Source: Panaeolus papilionaceus
Taxonomy: Eukaryota; Basidiomycota; Agaricomycetes; Agaricales
NCBI GenBank assembly: GCA_015501605.1
Contig: JADNRZ010000057.1
Location: 1-54,012 of the forward strand
DNA length: 54,012 nucleotides
Reading direction: 5' to 3'
Shown: piece after piece, positions 31,437 through 41,188 of the stretch
How positions within the stretch are numbered: the first letter of the stretch is position 1
Layout of the letters: each line of letters opens with the position of its first letter
The notes under the pieces: generated by a model
Seen by the model: only the letters and a program-made list of their open reading frames with translations
What the model was told of the DNA's origin: nothing
Databases searched by the model: none
Made by a program: the position numbers and the translations under genes

Positions 31437-33157
31437 TTAGGCAAAATCCTCTTCTTGCATTTCATTCTGGAATTCGGTCTGTTCTTCTTCGGTCATTCCG
31501 GCGTAGAGACTGCGAATGTGTTTGACGAAGTCTTTCGGAGTACGGTTTGTGATGTTGGTGGGAGTCGGGTTCGGTTTGTTCGTGGAAATACCAGTGTTTC
31601 GGGTAGGGCAGTTCTTGGAGATGTGTCCGCTTTGTTGGCAACGGAAACATGCTCCTTTCTTCATCAAGTCATCGCGTTCGGTTTCAGTGAGATTGATCTG
31701 TTTGGCTTTGAATCGGAATCCCATACGGTTGGAGTTATTCGGTTTAGCGGATCGGTTGCCGGAGAAGCCTTTGTTGGTTTCTCTCCAGATGGCATCTGCT
31801 TGAGCGGCTCGGTTCATCCATTCCATAAGGGTGACAGGTGCATCTTTCTCTCGGCGGAGTTGGTCGGCAAGGGGTTTGACGAGGGATAACCGATATTCCT
31901 TAATTAGCTTGCGTTCATAAGGATCAGGTGCTTGTCCGGCTGGGGTATTAGGGATGGGGTACCCGGCCTTGATGAGCATATTCTTAAAGAGGGTGTTATG
32001 AACGTCTGCTGATCCTTTTTGTTTAAGGAAAGTGATATCTTCGTCGGTGGTTTCCGAGCTGAGCTTGAGAGCGAATTCATTCCTAAGTTTAAGGAGGAAA
32101 TCTTGAAGCGAGCCGTAGGAGATTACTCCAGTGTTTCGGGCTTGAATGAAGGCGGTGTTGAGGAATCCCCGCTTCCATTCTAAGGCGGATCTATCTTCGT
32201 TTGGTCCTTCTCCAAATAAGGAAAGGACGAAGGCGATTTGTTTATCGTTGGTGTCGTAGATGTGTTCGTTGATGAAGAGGTATGCCATACAATCTGTGAT
32301 GAAGTGTTCTACCTTAGATCGATCTCCGGTAAACTTTTCGGGTTGACCGATATTGAGTTCCTTTCTGTTGACGTTAGCGATCGGAATTCCTTGTTGTCCT
32401 CTCTGGGGTCCAGGTGGTCCGGGAGGGCCTTGAGGTCCAGGGTTTCCTCCTCCTCCTCCAGGGGATCCTGGGGGAGTGGGCGTTCCTGATCCTCCAGGGG
32501 TCCCGGGCGATGCGGGTCTCTTGGGATGGACCAGTAGGTCCTAAAGGTGGGGGAAAATTGGGTGGTAAGGGAATTGAAGAGGGGTTCAATCGTCCAGTAG
32601 ATCTTTCCTTTCCTTTGGAGGGTGTCGTTCCGGAATTTTGCGGTTCTCCGAGTGTAGAGAGATCGATTTGGTAAAAGCTGGAGATCCCGCGGGAAGAGGT
32701 ATCGTGAACAGCCAGGGGTGCAAGTCCAGAAGTGGACAGGGTAGCTAATTCGGTTGTGGACATGTCTTCGTGATCTCGGGAGTATCTGGGGATCTCGGAG
32801 CTGAATACCGGAGTTCTTTGGATCGAGTGTTCAGTTTCTCTAGGGTCAAGGGTTTCTTGAAATTCTTCTTCGTCGGAGTTCGGGGAGGTGACTGGTATTT
32901 CGGGTTGTTGTTCGGTTTCGCGGGAGATCTCCCTTTGTTCTTCTTCTTGTCCTTCTTGGGACGGTTCTGGTTCAGTGGCTGTTGGTTCGCTTACTTCGGC
33001 GATACTGGGTTCTTTTCGTTTCAGTGGTATTTTCTGCTTGCTCGAGAGTGTCGGGGAGGTTGCAGAAGTCGATACCGGTCGGATCCTGATAGTCTTCTTC
33101 GAGGTAGCCGTCTTGAAGGATGGGGGACTGTCGCGTAAACTACGGACAGTGATTCGA
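31437..33157 (-). CDS. gag: Gypsy-1 gag, two frames, ATG-less N-terminal extension
   Basis: First ATG at 32763 (MSTTELATLSTSGL). The same frame is open and protein-like for ~130 codons upstream to a TAG in the primer-binding site, without an ATG (Glu-rich, e.g. EPEPSQEGQEEEQRE). This frame ends at 32374. A second frame, +1 relative to the first, is open from a TAG near 32540 and carries a Gly/Pro collagen-like stretch, then the capsid region (VEHFITDCMAYLFINEH, LEWKRGFLNTAF, LQDFLLKLRNEFA) and the zinc knuckle CFRCQQSGHISKNC, ending at TAA 31437-31439. The switch lies near 32505-32540. It is either a one-base indel or programmed +1 shifting. Confidence 0.8.
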
Positions 33158-33159
33158 GA

Positions 33160-33172
33160 TAGCTAGTTCTTT
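33160..33172 (-). promoter_or_regulatory. Gypsy-1 self-priming primer-binding site
   Basis: The 13 nt directly next to the 5' LTR read AAAGAACTAGCTA in sense. Their exact complement, TAGCTAGTTCTTT, lies in the LTR at 33379-33391, about 30 nt downstream of a TATA box. This is the arrangement known from Tf1-type elements, where the transcript's own 5' end primes minus-strand synthesis instead of a tRNA. Confidence 0.8.
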
Positions 33173-33378
33173 TGTTACGGTAGCTCGACGGGCGCTTGCG
33201 GTTAAGGCCTTTGAGCTAAGTCGGGGTCGGTCGGAGAAGTCGGGTTCGATATTCTTGTTCAGAATATAAGTTCAAGTTATCGTACTAAGAATGCCACTTC
33301 GAGAATCGCTCGATGGTATTGTCTTAGCAGAGAGCGAGTTGAGAAATAAGCAGTAGAAGTTATCGTTCTATTGTAGTT

Positions 33379-33391
33379 AAAGAACTAGCTA
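33379..33391 (-). promoter_or_regulatory. Predicted transcript 5' end, complementary to the PBS
   Basis: Sense TAGCTAGTTCTTT, perfect complement of the primer-binding site at 33160-33172. It starts ~33 nt after the first T of the TATA box, so transcription would plausibly begin at or just before it. The exact start is inferred. Confidence 0.65.
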
Positions 33392-33417
33392 AAGAACAAG
33401 GGTATAACTACTGGGGT

Positions 33418-33426
33418 TTATATAGG
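33418..33426 (-). promoter_or_regulatory. Gypsy-1 TATA box
   Basis: Sense CTATATAAA within the LTR, downstream of the U3 repeats and ~30 nt upstream of the predicted start. A second copy lies in the 3' LTR at 26197-26205. Confidence 0.7.
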
Positions 33427-33590
33427 TATTACAGGCGGTCTGTGCGCGAAAGGATATGAGTCTGTATGAGTAGAAGTAACGAGTCAGAGAAGGTATGACT
33501 AGTAAAGAGAGTCATAAGAAGAAAGAGTGGATATGAGTCGAGGATGAGTCGAAGTAAGAGTCAGAAGAAGATGAGTCAAAGGTGAAACCG

Positions 33591-33702
33591 AGATAAGATA
33601 ATAGTGGGTCATGTGATGAAAGATAAGATAAGTAGGTCACGTGACGAAAGATAAGATAAGTGGGTCACGTGACGAAAGATAAGATAAGGTCACGTGGAGG
33701 AA
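33591..33702. promoter_or_regulatory. U3 tandem array: GATAAGATAA plus CACGTG, four units
   Basis: Four 26-30 bp units start at 33591, 33621, 33649 and 33677, each with AGATAAGATAA and a GTCACGTGAC-type site (GTCATGTGAT in the first unit). GATA motifs and the CACGTG E-box are classical fungal activator sites. Located upstream of the TATA box, so a likely enhancer. Repeated in the 3' LTR at 26370-26481. Confidence 0.7.
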
Positions 33703-36518
33703 AGGGAGAGGAAAGTAAAAGAAAAGATAAACGAGATATAAGTACATAGAGAGATGATGGTACACTAGTAAGTAATAGAAAAGTCGTAACACCATGGGCG
33801 CTTGTTGGTTTCTGCGATCTTCTCGATTTCGGCATTGAAGAAAACCCGCTTCGCGCTATGAGTAGCTCTCTGCAGGGCCCGCCATTCCTCCCTTCCCCGG
33901 TTGGCCCGGAAGGCAGAAAGGGCGGTCGCGCATTCATCATTCCACCAAGCTTTTGATCGCTTGATGACTTTCTTCTCCGTGGCATGGTGGTCCCATGCCT
34001 CTTGGAAGCAGAGCGCAATAGCCGAGGCCATGCCCTCCACCCCCTCAGGAGTACGTGCAAACTTGCGTCCGACAAGGCCTTGTAGCCCGCGCGAAGCGCG
34101 GAAAAGAAAGCCTTTTCCGTGTCCGAATTAGGCTTGATAGACTTGCGAGGAGCAAGGGAGAGTGCATCCCAAGGGGATGTGATCGCTGACACCCTGCCAG
34201 GATCTGTCGCGCTTCGGCGCGTGGGACAGAGAGAACTCCGCCTTGAGAAAGACAAGATCAATCACCGTGGGCGAAAGATCTGCCTGAAAGGGGATGTGGG
34301 TAGGTCCCAGATTAACCGGTTCTGCCCACAGCAACCCCGTTTCCGCCGCGATCTCCTGGATCTGGACAGCGCGGGAGTTATGCCCTTCGACGTCTGGGTC
34401 CCAGACGTGAGAGCGACAGTTGAAGTCTCCCCCCATATACACAAGAGGGGGAGATCATCGAGATGGTCGTGAAGGAAGTGCGTAGCGCTTCCTCCACTGT
34501 CAGAGTAAACATTAAGGAAATTAAAAACTTCCCGCTCCCCAAAGAGCAAGAGTAGCTGGATGTCACGGTGTTTAACAATATCCGGACGGAGTGCAGGGCG
34601 ATAACGTACGAGGCTACGCGCCACATACATTATCACACGGGGGGGTTGACCATCAGCGCTATTCGCGTCAGCGAAGAGCAACCAGTTGGGATGGACCGGA
34701 GGTCCTTCCACATCGTCGCCCTCCCTATTAGAGGTGGACGGCGCTGTGCGAATCACACGCCACGGGGGCTCTTGGATAAACAAAAGATCGTACACAGTTT
34801 GCATACGGTCCAGTAACAAATTCATATGTTCATAATTTTTACAAACATTCTGAGAAAATACACTAATGTCCTTAGATTTGTTTTGACTCATTTCTAAGAA
34901 CGATTGTGTGAGGATTTGGGTGCAGTGCCATGACGACTACTCACCTTAGCATACGCCCTAACATACCAGTTCTCGTCGAACCGGTTACACCAGAACGGGC
35001 AGTTGCGGGCATCCGCCGCGTGGTCTCCTTTGCAGTTAACGCAGGGGAACCGATGAGGGCACGCCTCCCCCGACGGAGTCAGGGGAACGGGTGGGTTGGA
35101 GTTGGGGTTGCCTCGGCAACACCCGCGAGTGAACGGTGCTGGTCCCTAGTGTGGGGCCCGCCGCAGATAGGGCACGTCTGGCCTCGAGCCCGACATGCTT
35201 AATGTCGTGGCCCCACCTGAAGCACTTAGGGCAACAGGGGACACCACGGTTGGCCGAAGCCGCTTGGATAGAGCAGGATGTCCACAAATCATTATGGACC
35301 TCCCGATGAGCGTCTTCGCTCAGGCACCCTGCTGGGTATCCCATAGGTCGAAATAGACGGTCGCTGTAGCGGCCATCTTGGAGTTGCGAATGATGCGCGG
35401 TTTAGTGCGCAGTGCGAAGGAGGACATGAGGGGCGACGCGGAGATCACGCGTTTCACGTCCTCTTCGGTGATCCTGACGCCAGTTGTCAGGGAAGAAAAT
35501 ACCGGAACGTCAACCATCTTGAGGTACGACGTCGAGGCGGGCAGGGTAACCTGCGGGGAGAGCGGACCTTGCGTCTCCGGGAAGAATTTCTTCGCGACGG
35601 ACCGGATGAGGGCAATGTCCCTTTCCGATGCAACGTGAGTCGTCTCGACGGTGTACCCGTTAAACGCGGGGCCGCACGAGAGAGCACGAATGACAGCGCT
35701 GGCGCGAGCCAGAACCATATTCACCTCTTGATAAAGGCGCTCGATGTCTACTGGAGGTAGAGATCGCGCCGTGAAGGTAATAAGAACCTGTCGACGAGAC
35801 GGGCCCTTAACAACATACGACGGAGTAGAGGCATTTTTGGTTTGCCCCTGCTCGTCGAAGGCCCGGCTGCCTGGGAGGGGTAGGCCTGGGGCGGGAATTG
35901 CACACAAGCATTAGACATACCCGGCTGAGGCGCTCTATAACCAGGAACGGTTGAGCGTTTGGCGACCGCAGCGAAAGACGGTTTGGGTTTCGTCTGTCGG
36001 TTCACCTGAGGGGGAGGCCCGGAGGGCCTCCAAAAGGTCCCAGCTACGGGACTTTCGGTTTCTTCTGGGCCGTTCCTGTCATTTCCGTATCTTCAGGTGC
36101 GACAGGAGCGGAGGATGTCAGGACGGATCCCGCAGCCTTCCGCTTCCCAAAAGACGACGACTTTCGGGTAGTGGAGGCCAGGTCTCCCACGGGTGGTCTG
36201 TGCGCTGTGCCCTGGACCTGTGGGGTTGTGTCGAGGTCAGCGGCAATGGCGTGCTGTACCTCAGCGTCGTACTCCTCGTCCATCTCCATCTCGGGAGGTG
36301 GGCTGGAGGGGGGGAGCGAGCCCTCAACGAGGGGCTGCCTGATTGTGATGTCCCCTTCAACCTTGTCATAAGACTCGTTGAGGACATCGAATAGGGCGTC
36401 CACCAGCGCTCCGTTTTCGCCGGTGGGTTGAACTGCTGCCCAGGTAGACCTGGACACCCGCTCCACGAGCTCGAGAAGCTCATGGGCGAGGAGACTTGTG
36501 TCCGCTTGGTTAGCGAAC

Positions 36519-36533
36519 ACGGACGGGTTGGCA
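36519..36533. repeat. 15-bp target-site duplication of A10 (left)
   Basis: ACGGACGGGTTGGCA here and at 37194-37208, immediately flanking A10. The sequence is part of LINE-A ORF1, so the target was A9 itself. Confidence 0.95.
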
Positions 36534-37193
36534 TCGCAGGCACCCATGGGATACATGGGAGCTCTACAAATACTTGAACGCGAACCCGCTCGCGTTCTCC
36601 TTTGCCGCGATACGCCCTTCCCGCCCTCGGGAGGAGGAGGGCGTTGGATAAAGCTCTGAAGTGGGGTGGTTGCTGGGGTCCCGAACATTCAGGAGGCCGA
36701 GACGATGGCCCGTCCCCCAAGCGGTCCTTAATTGGATGCCAGCGACGGGGCCCTTGCGTGCTGGAAGCTTCGGCGCTATAACCAGTGGTCGGGGAGCACA
36801 CTTTGGTGTGTATGTGGGATAGAGTTTAGCCACCTGGTGCCCGTCCATGGGTAACCAAGGGCTTCGCGTAGTAGGTGCCCCTTCGGGGCACCACCACTTC
36901 TGTTCGACAACCGGGTCGAGGGCGTTAACCTGACGACGCTCGGTTGATCACCTTGGACTGCCGCCTTCTTCGGAGGGAGAGGCTTATTCGCCGCGCAATC
37001 GGCTTTGATATCTTGCCCCACGTACTTTGCTCGCGCTTCGCGCTTGCTTTAGTTTAGTCTGCCATGGTATATACCCAACTTAATTGGGGAGTGGTCATTC
37101 TGGTAGTTAGCTACTCATTTGTATTTACTGTGATCCGACCGGACTGCCAGCCGCGCACCAGTATATAAATTGTTGAACCAAAAAAAAAAGAAA
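36534..37193 (+). mobile_element. LINE-A copy A10, 5'-truncated insertion in A9 ORF1
   Basis: 660 bp: the last ORF2 codons (from GCAGGCACCCATGGG), stop, full 3' UTR of the young type and a tail of ten A, G, then A. Flanked by a 15-bp target-site duplication. A textbook product of target-primed reverse transcription, showing that LINE-A was active after A9 inserted. The 3' UTR hairpin GGTGCCCC/GGGGCACC (36874-36892) is perfect. Confidence 0.95.
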
Positions 37194-37890
37194 ACGGACG
37201 GGTTGGCACCGTTCTCCATCCAGTGCCATATCTCCCTCACACTGCAAATAGCAGCCTTCAGATCCCCACTGGCCTCCTCCTTCGTACCAGCTGCTTCGAA
37301 GGGAACTGACGAATGCCTCAAGTAAGATTGTTGGGAAGCGGCAGAGCGTCTGCTCTTCCTGGTGAAGGTTGTCCAGCTCCCTCCTCCTTCGCTGCGACGA
37401 TCCGATTGATTTCCCCCAGGGATGGGGGTGGTGTACCGTAGCTTCGCTGCGCCCCTGAGAGGAGCGGAACGAGCTGTTGGTGTAGGGGATGATGAACGAG
37501 CCCCGGGGGCGGAATACCCCCCAAGATCTGAAGAGGGCACAGTGCCCTCCCCTGCTGGTGGCAACGATAGTGCCAATGAAGTTATTTGTGGGCGGAAGAC
37601 AGGGCTTGTGGGCCGTTGCCCTCCTAACGAACTGGACGCGCGAGGCATCCCCTCCTTTGACATTGAGCTCGATGTTTAGCAGTTGTAGATTCAAGTTGTT
37701 GAGTGTGGGCCCAAATAGGAAGGTGGTGGTTCAGGGTCAAGAAGCGTGTCGGAAGGGAGAAGGGTGCCCGCCAAAGACGTATGTGTTGAATCACAGTAAA
37801 CATCTACATCCAGAACAACTTACTAGCGCACATGCCAGAGCACAGTCTTGGGAAGTGCCAGAGGATGATAACCCAGCCCCCTCCATCCAC

Positions 37891-38206
37891 TCAGCCATAC
37901 CCAGCGCGATTGCGAGGCCTGGTGAAGGAGAACGCAGCAGGGTTATCCTTGAGGAAGTGCACCAACCCAACAAGAGTTGATGGAACAGATTTGCCTTTGA
38001 ACAAGCGACAACGGGCAAGAATGTGGAGTCGGTCCATGCGTGGTGAGCCGCAGGGGCAGGCTGTGGGTTCTAGAGGTTTGAAGCGCGCATAATATGAGCC
38101 CATTGGAGCGTGGTTGGTGATGCAACGCACAGTGCGAGCCGTTAGAGTGGGAGACTTGTCGATTCGAGGGATCCATTGGCCGGACTTTGCAGCGGTTGGA
38201 GTGATA
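37891..38206 (-). pseudogene. LINE-B ORF2 C-terminus, minus copy
   Basis: Reads ITPTAAKSGQWIPRID, LTARTVRCITNHAPMGSYYARF and CPCGSPRMDRLHILARC, ending SFTRPRNRAGYG with TGA at 37891-37893. This is the only native LINE-B ORF2 end in the window. The 3' UTR follows (37890 downward) until the A9 insertion at 37752. Confidence 0.85.
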
Positions 38207-38220
38207 CGCGATCCACCATC

Positions 38221-39002
38221 AGGCAACTCTCCTGCAGTTGTCTCATGCCAGCAATGGTGTGAGGGGAGACCTGGCAGCTGCTGTTAGCGCAATCAACGAG
38301 ATCTCTAACTGGATTAGAGGTCATTCCACCACTGCATCGGACAATGATGCCTCTTACATGGCTACATCGGTTCTGCAGCTCTTGCAAGCGATGGCTAACT
38401 CTCCCTGGGCTGCAGTTGTGCCCATAACAGATTCAGACACAGTACATCCTGATTTCAATCAGTGTGTTGCTAATATCATTGGAGCGGAGCAGGAGAAGCC
38501 TAACGAGGCGAACAATGAAGAGGATGCAAGCAGTGAGTCCTCAGCTGCCACACTTCGCTTTCCAACACAGCCAGTGCCATTCCCTGTTGATGCATCAGGT
38601 GACACTCACATGACCGATACCTCCGCCGCACCGACGCAGGAGGGACCGCCCCCGACGGCGCGCTTGCCCAAAAAGAAAGGAAAAGCGCCAATCAATTCTG
38701 GCCGCCCCTGGGCCGAAATGATTCGTCGTCCCGTTCCACCGCCCCCTGTGCGCAGTGGGCGCGCAGGACCGACTCCCCCCGCTGCGGCGAAACGAGGCAA
38801 CACATATGCCAGCGTTGCGAAGGCAGCAGCAGCTCCTGTGAAGGGTGGCAACGATAATCAAGGTGGCACTGTCATTGCACTTGCAAGGGCGCTGCCAGCG
38901 TTGAATCCTCAACGAGTAGCTCAGGTTGCTGCTCAGGTCGATGGGAGGCGCAAGCGGCGACGCAAAGCGCCAGAGTTCACCACAGCAGGCAAGGGAACAC
39001 AC
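38221..39002 (+). pseudogene. LINE-B plus copy: ORF1 middle (part 2 of 3)
   Basis: Continues ORF1 in frame from 22376 (QATLLQLSHASNGVRGDL). It resembles LINE-A ORF1 in the helical region (GDLAAAVSAINEISNWI versus GDLKAAIRSVREIRHWM; SPWAAVVPITDSD versus STWAAVQPTGE). Acidic and Pro-rich linkers and the basic segment RLPKKKGKAPI follow. Cut at about 39002 by the 5' end of A11. Confidence 0.8.
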
Positions 39003-39084
39003 GCTTCTTGACCCTGAACCACCACCTTCCTATTTGGGCTCACACTCAACAACTCATATCTACAACTGCTAAACAGCGAGCTCA

Positions 39085-41188
39085 ATGTCAAAGGAGGGGA
39101 CGCCTCGCGCGCCCAGTTCGTTAGGAGGACAACGGCCTACAAGCCCTGTCTTCCGCCCACAAATCACTTCATCGGCTTTATCGCAGCCATCAGCAGGGGG
39201 GGCACTGCGCCCTCTTCAGATCTTGGGGGGTATTCCGCCCCCGGGGCTCGTTCATCGTCCCCTACACCAACCGCACGCTCCGCTCCCCCCAAGGGTGAAG
39301 CGAAGAAGCGTTACACCACCCCCGTTCCAGGAGGAAATCAATCGGATCGTCGCAGCGAAGGAGGAGGGAGCTGGACAACCGTCGCCAGGAAGAGCAGACG
39401 TTCTGCTGCTTCCCAACAATCTTACTCGAGGCATTCGTCGGTTCCCTTCGAAGCAGCTGGTACGAAGGAGGAGGCCAGTGGGGATCTGAAGGCTGCTATT
39501 CGCAGTGTTAGGGAGATACGGCACTGGATGGAGAACGGTGCCAACCCGTCCGTATTCGCTAACCAAGCGGATACAAATCTCTTCGCCCACGAGCTTCTCG
39601 AGCTCGTCGAGCGAGTGTCCAGGTCTACCTGGGCAGCAGTTCAACCCACTGGCGAGAACAGAGTGCTGGTGGACGCCCTATTCGATGTCCTCAACGAGTT
39701 GTATGATAAGGTTGAGGGGGACATCACAATCAGGCAGCCCCTCGTTGAGGGCTCGCTCCCCCCCTCCAGCCCACCTCCCGAGATGGAGATGGACGAGGAG
39801 TACGATGCAGAGGTGCAGCAGGCCATCGCCGCCGACCTCGACACAACCCCACAGGTCCAGGGCACTGCGCACGTTCCACCCGTGGGAGACCCGGCCTCCA
39901 CTACCCGAAAGTCGTCGTCTTTCGGAAAGCGGAAGGCCGCGGGATCCGTCCTGACATCCTCCGCCCCTGTCGCACCCGAAGATACGGAAATGACAGGAAC
40001 GCCCCCCAAGAAACCGAAAGTTCCCGTAGCCGGGACCTTTCGGAGGCCCTCTGGGCCTCCCCCCCAGGTGAACCGACAGACGAAACCCAAACCGTCTTTC
40101 GCTGCGGTCGCTAAGCGCTCAACCGTTCCTGGTTGGATAGCGCCTCAGCCGGGCATGTCTAATGCTCGTGTGCAATTCCCGCCCCAGGCCTACCCCTCCC
40201 AGGTAGCCGGGCCTTCGACGAGCAGGGGCAAACCCAAAAATGCCTCTACTCCGTTGTATGTTGTTAAGGGCCCGTCTCGTTGACAGGTTCTTATTACCTT
40301 CACGGCGCGATCTCTACCTCCGGTAGACATCGAGCGCCTCTATCAAGAGGTGAATACGGTTCTGGCTCGCGCCGGCGCTGTCATTCGCGCTCTCTCATGC
40401 GGCCCCGCGTTTAACGGGTACACCGTCGAGACGACTCACGTTGCATCGGAAAGGGACATTGCCCTCATCCGGTCCGTCGCGAAGAAATTCTTCCCGGAGA
40501 CGCAAGGTCCGCTCTCCCCGCAGGTTACCCTGCCCGCCTCGACGTCGTACCTCAAGATGGTTGACGTTCCGGTATTTTCTTCCCTGACAACTGGTGTCAG
40601 GATCACCGAAGAGGACGTGAAACGCGTGATCTCCGCGTCGCCCCTCATGTCCTCCTTCGCTTTGCGCACTAAACCGCGCATTATTCGCAACTCCAAGATG
40701 GCCGCCACCGCGACCGTCTATTTTGATCTATGGGATACCCAGCAGGGTGCCCGAGCTAAAACACTCATCGGGAGGTCCATAATGATTTGTGGACACTCCT
40801 GCTCTATCCAGGCGGCTTCGGCCAACCGTGGTGTCCCCTGTTGCCCTAAGTGCTTCAGGTGGGGCCACGACATTAAGCACTGTCGGGCTCGCGGCCAGAC
40901 GTGCCCTATCTGCGGTGGGCCCCACACTAGGGACCAGCACCGTTCACTGGCGGGGTGTTGCCGAGGCAACCCTAACTCTAACCCTCCCGTCCCCCCGACT
41001 CCATCGGGGGAGGCGTGTCCAGGACTCATTGTTTCCCTTGCGTCAACTGCAAGGGGGACCACGCGGCGGATGCCCGCAACTGCCCGTTCTGGCGTAACCG
41101 GTTCGACGAGAACTGGTATGTTAGGGCGTATGCTAAGGTGAGTAGCCGACATGGCACTGCACCCAAAATCTCACACAATCGTTCTTAG
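39085..41188 (+). pseudogene. LINE-A ORF1, A11
   Basis: ATG at 39085. The frame shifts at a run of seven G near 39196, as in A7, and is then open as part of the family frame. A TGA at 40281-40283 replaces the Arg codon in SRRQVLITF. The rest is open from 40284 (first in-frame ATG 40350) through CPKCFRWGHDIKHC and CPICGGPHTRDQH, until a small insertion near 41031 (CAGGACTCATTG) disrupts the last knuckle. TAG at 41186-41188. Confidence 0.85.

Larger units (their letters stand above)
25952..33791 (-). mobile_element. Gypsy-1: complete chromovirus (Ty3/Gypsy) in LINE-A A9
   Basis: 7840 bp between 619-bp LTRs (TGTTACGG...GTCGTAACA) in which I see no differences. Sense strand is minus: 5' LTR 33173-33791, primer-binding site 33160-33172, gag, pol, extra ORF3, 3' LTR 25952-26570. 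Identical LTRs mean a recent insertion. The only visible defect is a reading-frame change in gag. Confidence 0.95.
33173..33791 (-). repeat. Gypsy-1 5' LTR
   Basis: 619 bp, TG...CA termini. In sense order: U3 with the GATA/CACGTG tandem array (33702-33591) and several GAGTCA-like sites, TATA box near 33426-33418, and the likely transcript start near 33391. Equal in length to the 3' LTR with no difference seen. Confidence 0.95.
23208..34891 (-). pseudogene. LINE-A ORF2, A9, split by Gypsy-1 and frameshifted
   Basis: ATG at 34891 (MSQNKSKDISVFSQNVC), 3 nt from the ORF1 stop. Endonuclease part 34891-33797 (QEPPWRVIR, GGDFNCRSHVWDP, GVSDHIPLG), then Gypsy-1, then RT and RNase H 25951-23208 (FDIAQFFPSL, VGQGSALSP, FVDDG, CACGRFRTRSHILCSC). 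Breaks: a frameshift near 34442; a 20-nt loss at about 34149; a 34-nt loss at about 25619; a 44-nt loss at about 24400. All three multi-base losses remove a short hairpin present in sister copies. Confidence 0.9.
34892..37663 (-). pseudogene. LINE-A ORF1, A9, split by A10
   Basis: ATG at 37663 (MSKEGMPRASSSLGG). The N-terminal part runs to 37194, is interrupted by the A10 insertion, and resumes at 36518 (SVFANQADTSLLAHEL). A frameshift after AQKKPKVP near 36044 and others near 35880 and 35330 disrupt it. Knuckle sequence CPKCFRWGHDIKH is visible near 35220. Native stop near 34894 just before ORF2. Confidence 0.85.
22665..37751 (-). mobile_element. LINE-A copy A9, full length, interrupted twice
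   Basis: Full-length minus-strand LINE-A: poly(T) 22665-22679, 3' UTR to about 23207, ORF2 23208-34891, ORF1 to 37663, 5' end near 37747. GAAGGGAGAAGGG at 22652-22664 and 37752-37764 is a 13-bp target-site duplication. A few extra bases (CGACA) lie between the duplication and the usual GCTTCTTG start. Interrupted by Gypsy-1 (25952-33791) and A10 (36534-37193). Without these it is about 6.6 kb. Confidence 0.9.
22377..38206 (-). mobile_element. LINE-B minus copy, split by LINE-A A9
   Basis: Two visible parts. The right part, 37752-38206, is the end of ORF2 plus the start of the 3' UTR. The left part, 22377-22664, is the 3' UTR end and a 22-nt T run (22377-22398). Between them lies LINE-A A9 with its own nested insertions. 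5'-truncated in the RNase H domain. Bounded by a 14-bp target-site duplication. The 3' end (complement of AATCAACAATTTATATACCGG) matches the LINE-A tail. Confidence 0.85.

Noticed and set aside
31368..31889. Plus-strand frames opposite gag and pol of Gypsy-1
   Set aside because: Shadow frames; the minus strand carries recognisable zinc-knuckle and protease domains.
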